Of a stretch of 32,783 bases of DNA, positions 25,843 to 32,783 are shown one piece after another (positions within the stretch are counted from its first letter, which is position 1; each line of letters begins with the position of its first letter). The position numbers and the translations under genes were made by a program. The notes below the pieces were generated by a model. The model saw nothing but the letters and a program-made list of their open reading frames with translations. It was not told the origin of the DNA and searched no databases. Location: contig CAKOVA010000022.1 in assembly GCA_934120735.1 (NCBI GenBank), positions 1 through 32,783 of the forward strand, given 5' to 3'. The stretch is from an uncultured Prevotella sp. (GTDB lineage: Bacteria; Bacteroidota; Bacteroidia; Bacteroidales; Bacteroidaceae).

Positions 25843-26313
25843 TTATTCAGTCTCTTTGGTTGGCTCCGAGCTTTTACTCATGATTTCTTGCAAAGCCTTG
25901 CCAAACTCCTCCGGCTGCATGAAAGGTTTCTCTGTCACGTCGTTGCACCACATCTCTATGGTGTCGTCCATGCCAATGAATTTCACAGCTTGTTCGATAT
26001 TTGCCATTTTCAGGTAACGCTTCGGTATCAATAAACGTCCATTGGCGTCGAGTGACAACAGTTCAACGTCGGAAACAAACTGACGGAAGATGAGCTGTTC
26101 TTGTGCATTCCAGCGTGAAAGGCGTCTTCTTAAGGTGTCTAACTGTGCGTTCCATACCGATTCAGGATAGAGGGTGAGGCACGATTGGAACACGTCCTTC
26201 CGCAGAACGAGGCTCTCTTCGCCTGCTGCTTGCAGTACCTTCCTGAACGTTGCCGGCAAGAACACTCTGCCCTTGGCGTCTATCTTTGCTTCTATATTTC
26301 CTAAAAAACGCAT
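25843..26313 (-). CDS. mraZ: transcriptional regulator MraZ
   Basis: First gene of the dcw cluster. MraZ forms a ring of AbrB-like folds that binds direct repeats in its own promoter and represses the cluster in E. coli. The 156 residues contain two copies of the fold, with the DxxxR motif in IDAKGRVFLPATFR near residue 12 and again in LDANGRLLIPKRYL near 84. The ATG at 26313 was chosen because it gives the family's N-terminus and an AGAGG sequence lies 7 nt upstream. The longer frame to 26391 would contain the promoter. Two TGGGG repeats lie just upstream of the -7 box. Confidence 0.95.
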   Translation of the reverse strand: MRFLGNIEAKIDAKGRVFLPATFRKVLQAAGEESLVLRKDVFQSCLTLYPESVWNAQLDTLRRRLSRWNAQEQLIFRQFVSDVELLSLDANGRLLIPKRYLKMANIEQAVKFIGMDDTIEMWCNDVTEKPFMQPEEFGKALQEIMSKSSEPTKETE

Positions 26314-26348
26314 GTGTACCTCTTTATATGCATATCGATATTTGTTGT

Positions 26349-26356
26349 CAAAGATA
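26349..26356 (-). promoter_or_regulatory. -7 box of the dcw cluster (mraZ promoter)
   Basis: TATCTTTG on the minus strand, 35 nt upstream of the mraZ ATG. No TTTG is seen at the usual distance; the place where it would be is occupied by TGGGG repeats. No other TAnnTTTG was recognised in the gaps of the cluster, although a full search was not made. Confidence 0.7.
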
Positions 26357-26365
26357 CATATTTTT

Positions 26366-26380
26366 CCCCACATCTCCCCA
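26366..26380 (-). promoter_or_regulatory. probable MraZ operator (two TGGGG repeats)
   Basis: On the minus strand TGGGG (26380-26376), a 5-nt spacer AGATG and TGGGG (26370-26366). E. coli MraZ binds TGGG(A/T)-type direct repeats with 5-nt spacers upstream of its own gene, which matches spacing and sequence. The first copy extends to AAAGTGGGG, close to the AAAGTG motif of mollicute MraZ. The repeats lie between the expected -33 and -7 elements, where binding would block RNA polymerase. A third unit is at best degenerate. Confidence 0.72.
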
Positions 26381-26607
26381 CTTTCATACATAAAATGATG
26401 AGAAAATTGTATTTTTAGTTTATTTAACGTATTTTATTCTCTACAACTTCTCGATTCGATGGCTTCAACTTAACTCAGATCAATCGTTCAAAATGATATC
26501 TGTAACATCCATGAAACATCTGTTTCGTCGTGTGACTACGGTATAACAGATTAGATAATTTTTGAACATTTTTGCATAAAAAAGCGGCATAATACAAAAA
26601 GTTATGT

Positions 26608-26615
26608 TATTTTTG
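26608..26615 (+). promoter_or_regulatory. -7 box of the acyltransferase operon
   Basis: TATTTTTG fits TAnnTTTG and ends 22 nt before the ATG at 26638. No properly spaced TTTG was found. The 324-bp region 26314-26637 otherwise holds the divergent mraZ control region and AT-rich sequence without a gene. Confidence 0.55.
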
Positions 26616-26637
26616 CAAAGAAAGTTTTTTGACCTAA

Positions 26638-27486
26638 ATGAGTGACGTAACAAAGAAAACCATAGACATCGATGACATCTTGCGCAGTAAACTAGGCGAC
26701 AGGGCTAAATATGTTCCACATTTTGCAACCCGTTGGCTCAAGAAGATTACCCATCAAGATGAAGTGAATCAATTTCTTTGGGAAAGCAAAGACTTGACAG
26801 GGGTTGATTGGCTTGAAGCGTGTGTCCAATATCTGGATGTCTCCTTGGAGGTCAAAGGTAGGGAAAATCTGCCAAATCAACAAGACGGTCGACTATACAT
26901 CTTCGCATCAAATCATCCGCTAGGTGGTGCTGACGGGGTCGCTTTGGGCGCCATTATCGGCCGACATTATGGTGGTCGCATCAAATACCTGTTGAATGAT
27001 TTGTTGATGAACCTGCCGGGACTGCGCCCTTTAGGCGTCGGCATCAACAAAACTGGTAAGCAAAGTCGCAATTTCCCCGCAATGGTGGATGCGGCCTTCC
27101 AAAGTAACAACCACATCATCATGTTTCCCGCTGGGCTCTGTTCACGTAAAATCAATGGTCAAATTCGGGACATTCCCTGGAAGAAAACCTTCATCACCAA
27201 GAGTGTTGAATATCAGAGAGACGTGGTACCCATTCATTTTGAGGGGCGAAACTCAGACCGGTTTTATCGTATCGCCAATATCTGTAAGGCCCTGAAATTA
27301 AAGTTTAACGTGGCGATGCTGTTCTTAGTAGATGAAATGTATCGCAACAGACACAAGACATTCCGCGTTACGATAGGCAAACCGATACCCTGGCAGACCT
27401 TTGACAAGCGTAAGAATGCGCAGCAATGGGCGCAGTATGTACAAAATAAAGTATACCAACTGCAACCAACACAAACAGCAGAATAG
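26638..27486 (+). CDS. PlsC-like O-acyltransferase, probable GlsA of glycine-lipid synthesis
   Basis: A 282-residue membrane-associated acyltransferase. The catalytic His-Asp motif is NHPLGGADG at 92-100, with five residues between His and Asp rather than the usual four. The acceptor-binding block that is FPEGTRS in PlsC reads FPAGLCSRK here. These departures fit the OlsA/GlsA-type group more than glycerol-3-phosphate enzymes. In Bacteroides thetaiotaomicron GlsB N-acylates glycine with a hydroxy fatty acid and GlsA adds a second acyl chain by ester. The next gene looks like GlsB, which supports the assignment. An ordinary lysophosphatidic acid acyltransferase remains possible. Confidence 0.75.
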   Translation: MSDVTKKTIDIDDILRSKLGDRAKYVPHFATRWLKKITHQDEVNQFLWESKDLTGVDWLEACVQYLDVSLEVKGRENLPNQQDGRLYIFASNHPLGGADGVALGAIIGRHYGGRIKYLLNDLLMNLPGLRPLGVGINKTGKQSRNFPAMVDAAFQSNNHIIMFPAGLCSRKINGQIRDIPWKKTFITKSVEYQRDVVPIHFEGRNSDRFYRIANICKALKLKFNVAMLFLVDEMYRNRHKTFRVTIGKPIPWQTFDKRKNAQQWAQYVQNKVYQLQPTQTAE

Positions 27487-27583
27487 AGATAACTGAAATA
27501 TCAATCAAGCGTTGAGAGATCTTATTTGAGAGAATCCCATACTCGCAATGAATGGTCCTTCTTCGTCAATCCTCTAAGAAACC

Positions 27584-28585
27584 ATGCAAGAAGAGATTAT
27601 CCAGCCCATCGATAGGGAGTTGTTGAAAGCTGAATTGACGCCTGAGAAGCGGCTCCGGATGACGAACAAAAGCCACAACAAAATTTTCGTGGTCACAGCC
27701 CATGACTCACCCAACGTGATGAAGGAGATTGGACGATTGCGCGAAATAGCCTTCCGTACCGCTGGCGGAGGCACCGGAAAGTCCATGGATATCGATGAAT
27801 TCGACACTTGCGACAACTGTTACAAACAGCTGATTGTGTGGAATCCCGATGCGGATGAAATCATCGGAGGCTATCGGTATCAGTACGGTTCCAACTGGGA
27901 ATTGGACGACAATGGACAGCCTAAGTTGGCCACCAGCCACCTTTTCCATTTCTCCGACAAGTTTCTTCAAGACTACATGCCCTATACCGTGGAGCTGGGA
28001 AGATCTTTCGTGGCGTTGGAATATCAAAACGTGCGCCGCAACACCAAAAGCATCTTTGCCTTGGACAACCTGTGGGATGGCCTCGGAGCACTCATCGTTC
28101 TCAATCCCAATCTCAAGTATTTCTTCGGTAAGATGACGATGTACCCTTCTTATATCCGCAGGGGACGTGACATGATTTTGTATTTTTTGAAGAAACATTT
28201 TGATGACAAGGACCACCTTATCGTGCCGAGAAATCCTTTGGAGTTACAGGAAGATCCCAAAGAATTGGAAAAGTTGTTCTCTGAAACGGATTTCAAGTCA
28301 GATTACAGAATCCTCAACAGAGAGATACGGCAATTGGGATACAACATCCCTCCCTTGGTTAATGCCTACATGGGATTAAGTCCTACGATGAAACTGTTTG
28401 GCACTGCCATCAACAATGGGTTCGGTGATGTGGAAGAAACGGGAATCCTGATTTCGGTAGACGAGATATTGGAGGACAAACGTGTACGACATATCGATAG
28501 TTTCATCAAGGAGCATCGTGAGTCGCTTGAAATCACTTCGGGTGTCAACAATATCATTTATAAGGAAAACAACAACAAGTCATAA
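27584..28585 (+). CDS. hemolysin-like (OlsB-type) N-acyltransferase, probable GlsB
   Basis: A 333-residue protein of the Acetyltransf_5/OlsB group, GNAT-fold enzymes that N-acylate an amino acid with a long-chain 3-hydroxyacyl group. Visible blocks are IGRLREIAFRTAGGGTGKSMDIDEFD near 46-72, EIIGGYRYQYG, VELGRSFVALEYQ, and KMTMYPSYIRRGRDMILYFLKKHF. These are characteristic of the hemolysin/OlsB family. The substrate is inferred to be glycine from the Bacteroides pair glsB-glsA, not from any residue seen here. It lies 97 nt after the PlsC-like gene with no promoter recognised between them, so the two probably form an operon. Confidence 0.78.
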   Translation: MQEEIIQPIDRELLKAELTPEKRLRMTNKSHNKIFVVTAHDSPNVMKEIGRLREIAFRTAGGGTGKSMDIDEFDTCDNCYKQLIVWNPDADEIIGGYRYQYGSNWELDDNGQPKLATSHLFHFSDKFLQDYMPYTVELGRSFVALEYQNVRRNTKSIFALDNLWDGLGALIVLNPNLKYFFGKMTMYPSYIRRGRDMILYFLKKHFDDKDHLIVPRNPLELQEDPKELEKLFSETDFKSDYRILNREIRQLGYNIPPLVNAYMGLSPTMKLFGTAINNGFGDVEETGILISVDEILEDKRVRHIDSFIKEHRESLEITSGVNNIIYKENNNKS

Positions 28586-28730
28586 GCAGCCAAAAGTTAC
28601 AATTAGTAGTGACTGGCACGCGCATGCTTGTTCATCTGCACCATCTTCAATAGTCAGAATCTGCATGATTCAAGCTGTAGGAGGTGGCGTATACATTTAG
28701 CTAATTCAATATTATTAACTAATAAAACAA

Positions 28731-31094
28731 ATGATTATGAGAAAAATTTCGATGATGCTGTTAGCATTCGTTGGCATGTTGGGAATGGTGTCGTGTACGA
28801 ATACTGAAAGTGCATCCAAAGAAGACTTTACTACTTATGTAGAGCCTCGCATAGGAACGGCGCACTGTCGTTATTTCCACATGGCTCCCGGTGCCTTACC
28901 TTTCGGCATGGCCAAGCCCGGGCCATCAACCAATGGACATTATGGGAATAAGTCTGGCTGGGAGGCTACGGGTTATGATTATCGTGACACCAGCATCGAG
29001 GGATTTCCCTGCCTGCACGAGTTCCAGATTGGAGGCATCACGTTGATGCCCACCGTGGGCAAATTGTTCACCGTACCTGGCGACACTGCCATGACGGACG
29101 AGCGCAAAGGCTACCGCTCACGCTTCTCGCACGATGATGAAGTGGCCACGGCTGGCTACTACTCTGTGCTACTCAAGGACTACAATGTCACGGCCGAAAT
29201 GACGGCCACCACGCGTGTTGCCTTCCAACGTTACACCTTCCCGGCCAGCAAGGAGAGCCGCATCCTCTTTGATATCGGTAACCGCCAGGGCGAAAGTGGT
29301 GCCGTAAAGGATGCCTCAGTACAGATTAAGGATAACGGAACCGTAGTCGAAGGCTGGGTGATTACCCTGCCTGAGTATGTAAAGAAATACCAGCCGGGCG
29401 CCGAAGTCCCCTTGTATTTCCATGCCGTTGTCGACAAGAAACCTGTTGGGGTAGGTACTTTCAACGGCGAAACCGTTAAAGCTGACTCGCTGTCAACTAC
29501 GGGTTTGGGCGCAGGTGCTTATCTGACGTTCGAGACAACTGATCAGGAAAAGATTACCGTAAAGGTGGGTGTGTCCTACACTTCGGTGGAGAATGCTCAG
29601 AAGAACCTTGAGGCTGAGGCGCAGGACTTGGCTTTTGACGAGGCTAAGGAGCAGTCGCATGAGGCTTGGAACGAGCATTTGAGTCGCATTGCGGTTGAAA
29701 CAACAAACAAGGATGATAAGGTGAAATTCTACACAGGATTGTATCATGCCATCTTGGGTCGTGGTATTGCCAGTGACGTAAACGGCGCTTACCCTAAACA
29801 CGATGGTACCATTGGCCAAATTGAGATGAAGGATGGCAAACCTGCTTTCAACCTCTACAATACGGATGCCATGTGGGGAGCACAGTGGAATCTCAACCAA
29901 GTGTGGATCATGGCTTATCCCGAGCACATGTCCGACTTCATCAGCAGTCATCTTCAGGTATACAAAGACAGTGGATGGTTGGGCGACGGACTGGCCAATA
30001 GCCGTTATGTATCGGGTGTGGGAACCAATCAGTTGAGCTTGATGATTGCAGCGGCTTATGCTTGTGGAATCCGTGATTTCGATGTGAATCTTGCCTACGA
30101 GGCCTGCCGCAAGAACGAGTTGGATGGTGAGAACCGACCATTTGGTGCAGGAAAGACGGATACCAAACTCTTTGTAGAACACGGTTATGTACCCCATCAG
30201 GACACTGGTGAAGGATCAGACGAAATGTTTATGTTCTCTGCTTCACACACCTTGGAGTATGCTTTCGGCGCATGGGCTACCGCACAGATGGCCAAAGCGT
30301 TAGGAAAGACAGACGACTATAAGAAGTTGATGGATCTTTCCAAGGGTTGGGAACGCATCTATGATACGTCAACCAACTTCGTTCGTCCGAAGAAGGCCGA
30401 TGGCAGCTTCATTGAGAACTTTGACCCGATGCAGGTATGGCGCGGCTTCCAGGAAGGCAACGCTTGGCAATACACGTTCTATGCACCGCACGATGCCAAA
30501 GCGTTGGTGGCTAAGGTGGGTGCCGAAGAGTTCAACAACCGTTTGGATAGCATCTTCACCCAATCGCAGAAGCTCATCTTCAGCGGTGGTACCGAGGTGG
30601 GTGCTTTCGCTGGATTGAAGACGCTTTACAACCAAGGCAATCAACCTTGTCTGCACATCTCATGGATGTTCAACGAGGCTGGCAAGCCATCGCACACCCA
30701 GAAGTGGGTGCGTGCCATCTTGGATGAGTTCTATGGTATAGATGGTATTCATGGCTACGGTTACGGACAGGATGAAGACCAGGGCCAGTTGGGTGCTTGG
30801 TTCGTACAGTCGTCTATCGGTATGTTCGATGTCAAGGGACTCACAGCCGAGCAACCGTCCTTTGGTTTAGGCAGTCCTTTGTTCGACAAGATTACCATTC
30901 GGCTGAACAAGGATTATTATAAGGGTGACAAGTTTGTCATCAACGTGAGCAACAACAGCAAGGAACATATCTATGTGCAGGAATACAAGCTCAACGGAAA
31001 GACGCTCGACAGCACATACTTGCCGTTTGCTACCTTCGCCGAGGGCGGCACGCTGGATGTGACCATGGGCAATACGCCTAAGGACAAGTATTAG
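28731..31094 (+). CDS. GH92 family alpha-mannosidase lipoprotein
   Basis: A 787-residue exported glycosidase, probably a calcium-dependent exo-alpha-mannosidase acting on host or yeast mannosides. The signal peptide ends in the lipobox GMVSC with Cys 22 lipidated. An N-terminal beta-sandwich (about 35-270) precedes the alpha/alpha barrel. Family motifs seen are EGNAWQYTFYAPHD with Glu 575 (the expected general acid) and DED at 681-683 before QGQLGAWFV, with Asp 681 and 683 as the expected base pair. The common GNEP motif reads GNQP (636-639). Linkage preference cannot be read. ATG codons at 28731 and 28737 are both possible. No SusC/SusD or regulator lies next to it, so it is not in a visible polysaccharide-utilization locus. 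Confidence 0.9.
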   Translation: MIMRKISMMLLAFVGMLGMVSCTNTESASKEDFTTYVEPRIGTAHCRYFHMAPGALPFGMAKPGPSTNGHYGNKSGWEATGYDYRDTSIEGFPCLHEFQIGGITLMPTVGKLFTVPGDTAMTDERKGYRSRFSHDDEVATAGYYSVLLKDYNVTAEMTATTRVAFQRYTFPASKESRILFDIGNRQGESGAVKDASVQIKDNGTVVEGWVITLPEYVKKYQPGAEVPLYFHAVVDKKPVGVGTFNGETVKADSLSTTGLGAGAYLTFETTDQEKITVKVGVSYTSVENAQKNLEAEAQDLAFDEAKEQSHEAWNEHLSRIAVETTNKDDKVKFYTGLYHAILGRGIASDVNGAYPKHDGTIGQIEMKDGKPAFNLYNTDAMWGAQWNLNQVWIMAYPEHMSDFISSHLQVYKDSGWLGDGLANSRYVSGVGTNQLSLMIAAAYACGIRDFDVNLAYEACRKNELDGENRPFGAGKTDTKLFVEHGYVPHQDTGEGSDEMFMFSASHTLEYAFGAWATAQMAKALGKTDDYKKLMDLSKGWERIYDTSTNFVRPKKADGSFIENFDPMQVWRGFQEGNAWQYTFYAPHDAKALVAKVGAEEFNNRLDSIFTQSQKLIFSGGTEVGAFAGLKTLYNQGNQPCLHISWMFNEAGKPSHTQKWVRAILDEFYGIDGIHGYGYGQDEDQGQLGAWFVQSSIGMFDVKGLTAEQPSFGLGSPLFDKITIRLNKDYYKGDKFVINVSNNSKEHIYVQEYKLNGKTLDSTYLPFATFAEGGTLDVTMGNTPKDKY

Positions 31095-31113
31095 CCCCCC
31101 CTTACTCTTTGGG

Positions 31114-31133
31114 CGCACCGCGAAGGCGGTGCG
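31114..31133 (+). terminator. first hairpin after the GH92 gene
   Basis: CGCACCGC (31114-31121) pairs with GCGGTGCG (31126-31133) around the tetraloop GAAG, 20 nt past the stop. It is not followed by a T-run, so it may be an RNA-stabilising hairpin rather than a terminator. Confidence 0.55.
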
Positions 31134-31145
31134 TCGCTAAAAACG

Positions 31146-31190
31146 AAGCGTGCCAGCCCCTCGGTCAGCCAGGGGTAGGCACGCTTTCTT
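31146..31190 (+). terminator. terminator of the GH92 gene
   Basis: AAGCGTGCC (31146-31154) pairs with GGCACGCTT (31178-31186). An inner CCCCT/AGGGG stem (31157-31161 with 31171-31175) supports it, and a T-rich tail TTTCTT follows. Confidence 0.8.
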
Positions 31191-31587
31191 CATGCTGTCC
31201 AGGTTGCCTTGTACCGGAAGTGTCGCTATTTTTTCAGACTTCTTCAACTTCGGAAGAACGAATTTGCCTCTACAGTGCGCAGTCCCTCAACGTGCACCAA
31301 TGAGGGTGTATCAAAATGACGATGCTCCTCAGCAATGAAATAAAATCCATACAGGAACAAGCAATAAACCTCACAATTGATTTCAGAAAGAAAAAAGGGG
31401 CTTGATACGTTAAATCATAATTTATAATTCTTCATTTTTTCCTTTCTTCCTTTATTTGTTTTATAGGCCATCTTTAAATTGTGAATTGCAAATCACAAAT
31501 GAAGAGAACCGCCTTTGAACACAATATTTCGGTAATTCAATTACCGAAAAGGCGACTTAGTCACTTCTAAACGACTAAGATAAGTGA
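31191..31587. other. AT-rich intergenic stretch with palindromes, no gene seen
   Basis: About 400 bp between the GH92 terminator and the winged-helix remnant. I see no credible reading frame or RNA gene. It contains a perfect 11-bp inverted repeat TTTCGGTAATT/AATTACCGAAA (31527-31537 with 31539-31549, one central base). From 31554 it contains the first of two hairpins built on ACTTAGTCACT. Confidence 0.6.
31527..31549. repeat. 23-bp palindrome
   Basis: TTTCGGTAATT (31527-31537), one C, then AATTACCGAAA (31539-31549): a perfect inverted repeat. It lacks a T-run and is not next to the end of a plus-strand gene, so an operator or recombination site is as likely as a terminator. Confidence 0.7.
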
Positions 31588-31835
31588 CTAAGATAAAGCC
31601 CGCACATACTTTTGATTTCTACTGTTGGGCTTTTCTGGTATTGTCATTTCAAGAAATCCATTCTCTATCAAAGGGTCGATATATCGACTTTTAGCGTTAT
31701 TACGGTGCTTAAGTCCCAAGTGCGCCATAATCTCCGTGAGACTTTTGGGGCGTTCACAGAGAGCCAATACCTCGTTCATCGTCTCTGTTGACTTAGTCGC
31801 TGACTTAGTCACTTTTTCTCCGTCAGTGACTAAGT
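31554..31835. repeat. six copies of GACTAAG/CTTAGTC arranged as two inverted repeats
   Basis: CTTAGTCACTT (31556-31566) pairs with AAGTGACTAAG (31582-31592), and ACTTAGTCACT (31803-31813) pairs with AGTGACTAAGT (31825-31835). Extra copies lie at 31573-31579 and 31790-31799. The copies bracket the winged-helix coding segment. Those inside the gene encode the VTK/ATK linker, while those at its 3' end lie at and beyond the stop codon. Confidence 0.75.
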
Positions 31836-31863
31836 TAAGTGACAAAGATGGTTGCACCATCAC
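31588..31863 (-). pseudogene. C-terminal winged-helix fragment of an AlbA_2- or Fic-type protein
   Basis: A 91-codon frame whose last 55 residues (LTEIMAHLGLKHRNNAKSRYIDPLIENGFLEMTIPEKPNSRNQKY) match the C-terminal winged helix of AlbA_2/ATP-binding 'putative DNA-binding' proteins and some Fic proteins. A low-complexity VTDGEKVTKSATKST linker precedes it, as is typical of those proteins. The large N-terminal domain is missing. The same frame stays open for another 19 codons upstream, to a stop at 31921-31923, without an ATG. The only starts are GTG at 31863 and the ATG next to it, and no promoter is seen. A truncated gene is the best reading; a small stand-alone DNA-binding protein is possible. 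Confidence 0.65.
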
Positions 31864-31975
31864 TTCGAAAACTGTAATATTACCTACATTGATATTTTCT
31901 TGTATCTTGAGTATTTTTCGTTAGTTATAGTGTATCTTTATAACACAAATCAAGGGTGTCTATTCCTTGCCGCGG

Positions 31976-32058
31976 CAAGGTCAATGGGTTTGCCAAGCAA
32001 GGTCAATGCTATTGGCAGTTAAAGTCAATGGGTTTGACAGTTAAAGTCAATGCTTTTG
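31976..32058. repeat. 22-bp-period array C (4 units) in the accessory region
   Basis: Core centres at 31984, 32006, 32028 and 32050 are exactly 22 nt apart. Cores are CAAGGTCAATGGGTTTG, CAAGGTCAATGCTATTG, TAAAGTCAATGGGTTTG and TAAAGTCAATGCTTTTG, with 5-nt spacers. GTCAATG is invariant here. Units 1 and 3 and units 2 and 4 share their right halves, suggesting that pairs were duplicated. Confidence 0.88.
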
Positions 32059-32339
32059 TAAGGGATTCTATATCAGTTAACAAAAGCACCTAAATGAAGA
32101 AAGGAAAACGAAAGCAAATTGTCAATATTTTATCAAGTGCGTTTCTATAAATTAGCTTTGTCACATTGCGAGGCTGTTTTATATAAAAAAGACCGCAAGA
32201 TGACAAAACGTAAACCGTCCAACATAAATAAAACTTTACGGTGGTAATTCATAGAACCAGCCTGCAACAAATAAAGCGATACCGAACCATGGGGACTCAT
32301 TTACGTTGGCTATTTATGGTTTTCACCTAAAAAAAGTAG
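32059..32339. other. intergenic region without a recognised gene
   Basis: About 280 bp of AT-rich sequence between array C and the promoter of the restriction-modification gene. I see no coding frame, tRNA or clear terminator in it. Confidence 0.5.
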
Positions 32340-32347
32340 TATCTTTG
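32340..32347 (+). promoter_or_regulatory. -7 box of the MmeI-like gene
   Basis: TATCTTTG matches TAnnTTTG and ends 23 nt before the ATG at 32371. No TTTG lies at the expected upstream distance. Confidence 0.6.
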
Positions 32348-32370
32348 TCATCAACAATCAAAGAAAAGAT

Positions 32371-32783
32371 ATGCTTACAGAGAAACAACAACGCACGGCG
32401 GCTGCCGAATTTATAAAAAGATGGCAAGGCAGGGGATATGAGAAGGGCGAGAGCCAACTGTTTTGGATTGACTTGCTCACCAATGTCTATGGCATTAGCG
32501 ATGCCGCCAGCTTCATTTGCTTTGAGCAGCAGGCGAGGTTGGACCACACATCGTTCATTGATGCCATGATACCCTCCACGCATGTCATGATAGAGCAGAA
32601 GTCGTTGGGTAAAAACTTGCGGCAACCCATCAAGCAGAGCGACGGCAACATGCTCACACCCTTTCAGCAGGCGCAGCGCTACAGTGCCGTGCTGCCTTAC
32701 TCGGAGCGGCCACGATGGATTGTTACTTGCAACTTTGCCGAGTTTGACGTGTACGACATGGAGAACCCAAAGGGTGAGCCTTC
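32371..32783 (+). CDS. MmeI-like type IIL/IIG restriction-modification protein, 5' part only
   Basis: An open frame of 137 codons that runs off the window. The start reads MLTEKQQRTAAAEFIKRWQG, then GYEKGESQLFWIDLLTNVYG, which resembles the N-terminal domain of MmeI-type fused restriction-modification enzymes. The nuclease centre is visible as Asp in FIDAMIPS followed by IEQKSLGK, a D...ExK arrangement. The PRWIVTCNFAEFDVYDM segment also fits that domain. The methyltransferase and target-recognition domains would lie outside the window. The ATG at 32371 has AAAGAAAAGAT before it and a -7 box at a fitting distance. The DNA target cannot be predicted. Confidence 0.82.
   Translation, partial: MLTEKQQRTAAAEFIKRWQGRGYEKGESQLFWIDLLTNVYGISDAASFICFEQQARLDHTSFIDAMIPSTHVMIEQKSLGKNLRQPIKQSDGNMLTPFQQAQRYSAVLPYSERPRWIVTCNFAEFDVYDMENPKGEP

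Noticed and set aside
29493..30197. 234-codon minus-strand frame
   Set aside because: Antisense to the GH92 gene and without motifs.
31976..32058. the 22-bp arrays as CRISPR
   Set aside because: Units are degenerate and directly iterated with 5-nt spacers. There are no unique spacers of 30 nt or more and no cas genes.
32323..32625. 100-codon minus-strand frame
   Set aside because: It overlaps the promoter and start of the MmeI-like gene, whose protein has clear family motifs in the plus-strand frame.

Overview
The window reads as a chromosomal segment of a Bacteroidota bacterium, most likely of the Prevotella group. Three things point there: promoters of the Bacteroidota type (TTTG, 19-20 nt, TAnnTTTG) in front of many genes; the Bacteroidota-type dcw cluster with an FtsL-like protein and PASTA-tailed FtsI; and Bacteroidota-type SPII lipoproteins, a GH92 mannosidase and a probable glycine-lipid gene pair. 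The species cannot be fixed from the sequence alone.

Layout. 1-8050: a truncated tRNA-Val, divergent trpS, an OmpA-family lipoprotein convergent with trpS, a sufE-TrmH-type methyltransferase pair, a U32 family gene divergent from a C1 cysteine peptidase lipoprotein, and gyrB. 8050-9800: rpsT behind tRNA-Glu(UUC), then recO divergent to them. 9820-26313: one long minus-strand division and cell-wall cluster, transcribed in the order mraZ, rsmH, ftsL-like, ftsI, murE, mraY, murD, ftsW, murG, murC, ftsQ, ftsA, ftsZ, YqeY-family gene. Many junctions are translationally coupled (ATGA, TAATG, GTGA). The cluster makes the UDP-MurNAc-peptide (MurC, MurD, MurE), the lipid carriers (MraY, MurG) and the septal polymerase/crosslinker and Z-ring (FtsW, FtsI, FtsL, FtsQ, FtsA, FtsZ). 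murF, murB and ddl are not in it. 26400-28600: a two-gene acyltransferase operon that resembles the Bacteroides glycine-lipid pair GlsA/GlsB. 28700-31190: a GH92 lipoprotein with a strong terminator. 31190-32783: an AT-rich accessory stretch with a decayed winged-helix fragment, inverted repeats, a tandem-repeat array and the start of an MmeI-like restriction-modification gene that runs off the window.

The most unusual signal is a dispersed family of short tandem arrays, each with 4-5 units at a 22-bp period. Each unit has a 17-bp imperfect palindromic core near CAAAGTCAATGACTTTG and a 5-nt spacer. Arrays lie after recO, inside the dcw cluster between mraY and murD, and in the accessory region. 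I do not recognise this element. Other notable signals are a pair of TGGGG direct repeats beside the mraZ -7 box that fit the known MraZ operator, near-identical promoters for the two tRNA genes, and divergent promoters of the U32 and C1 genes that predict leaderless mRNAs.
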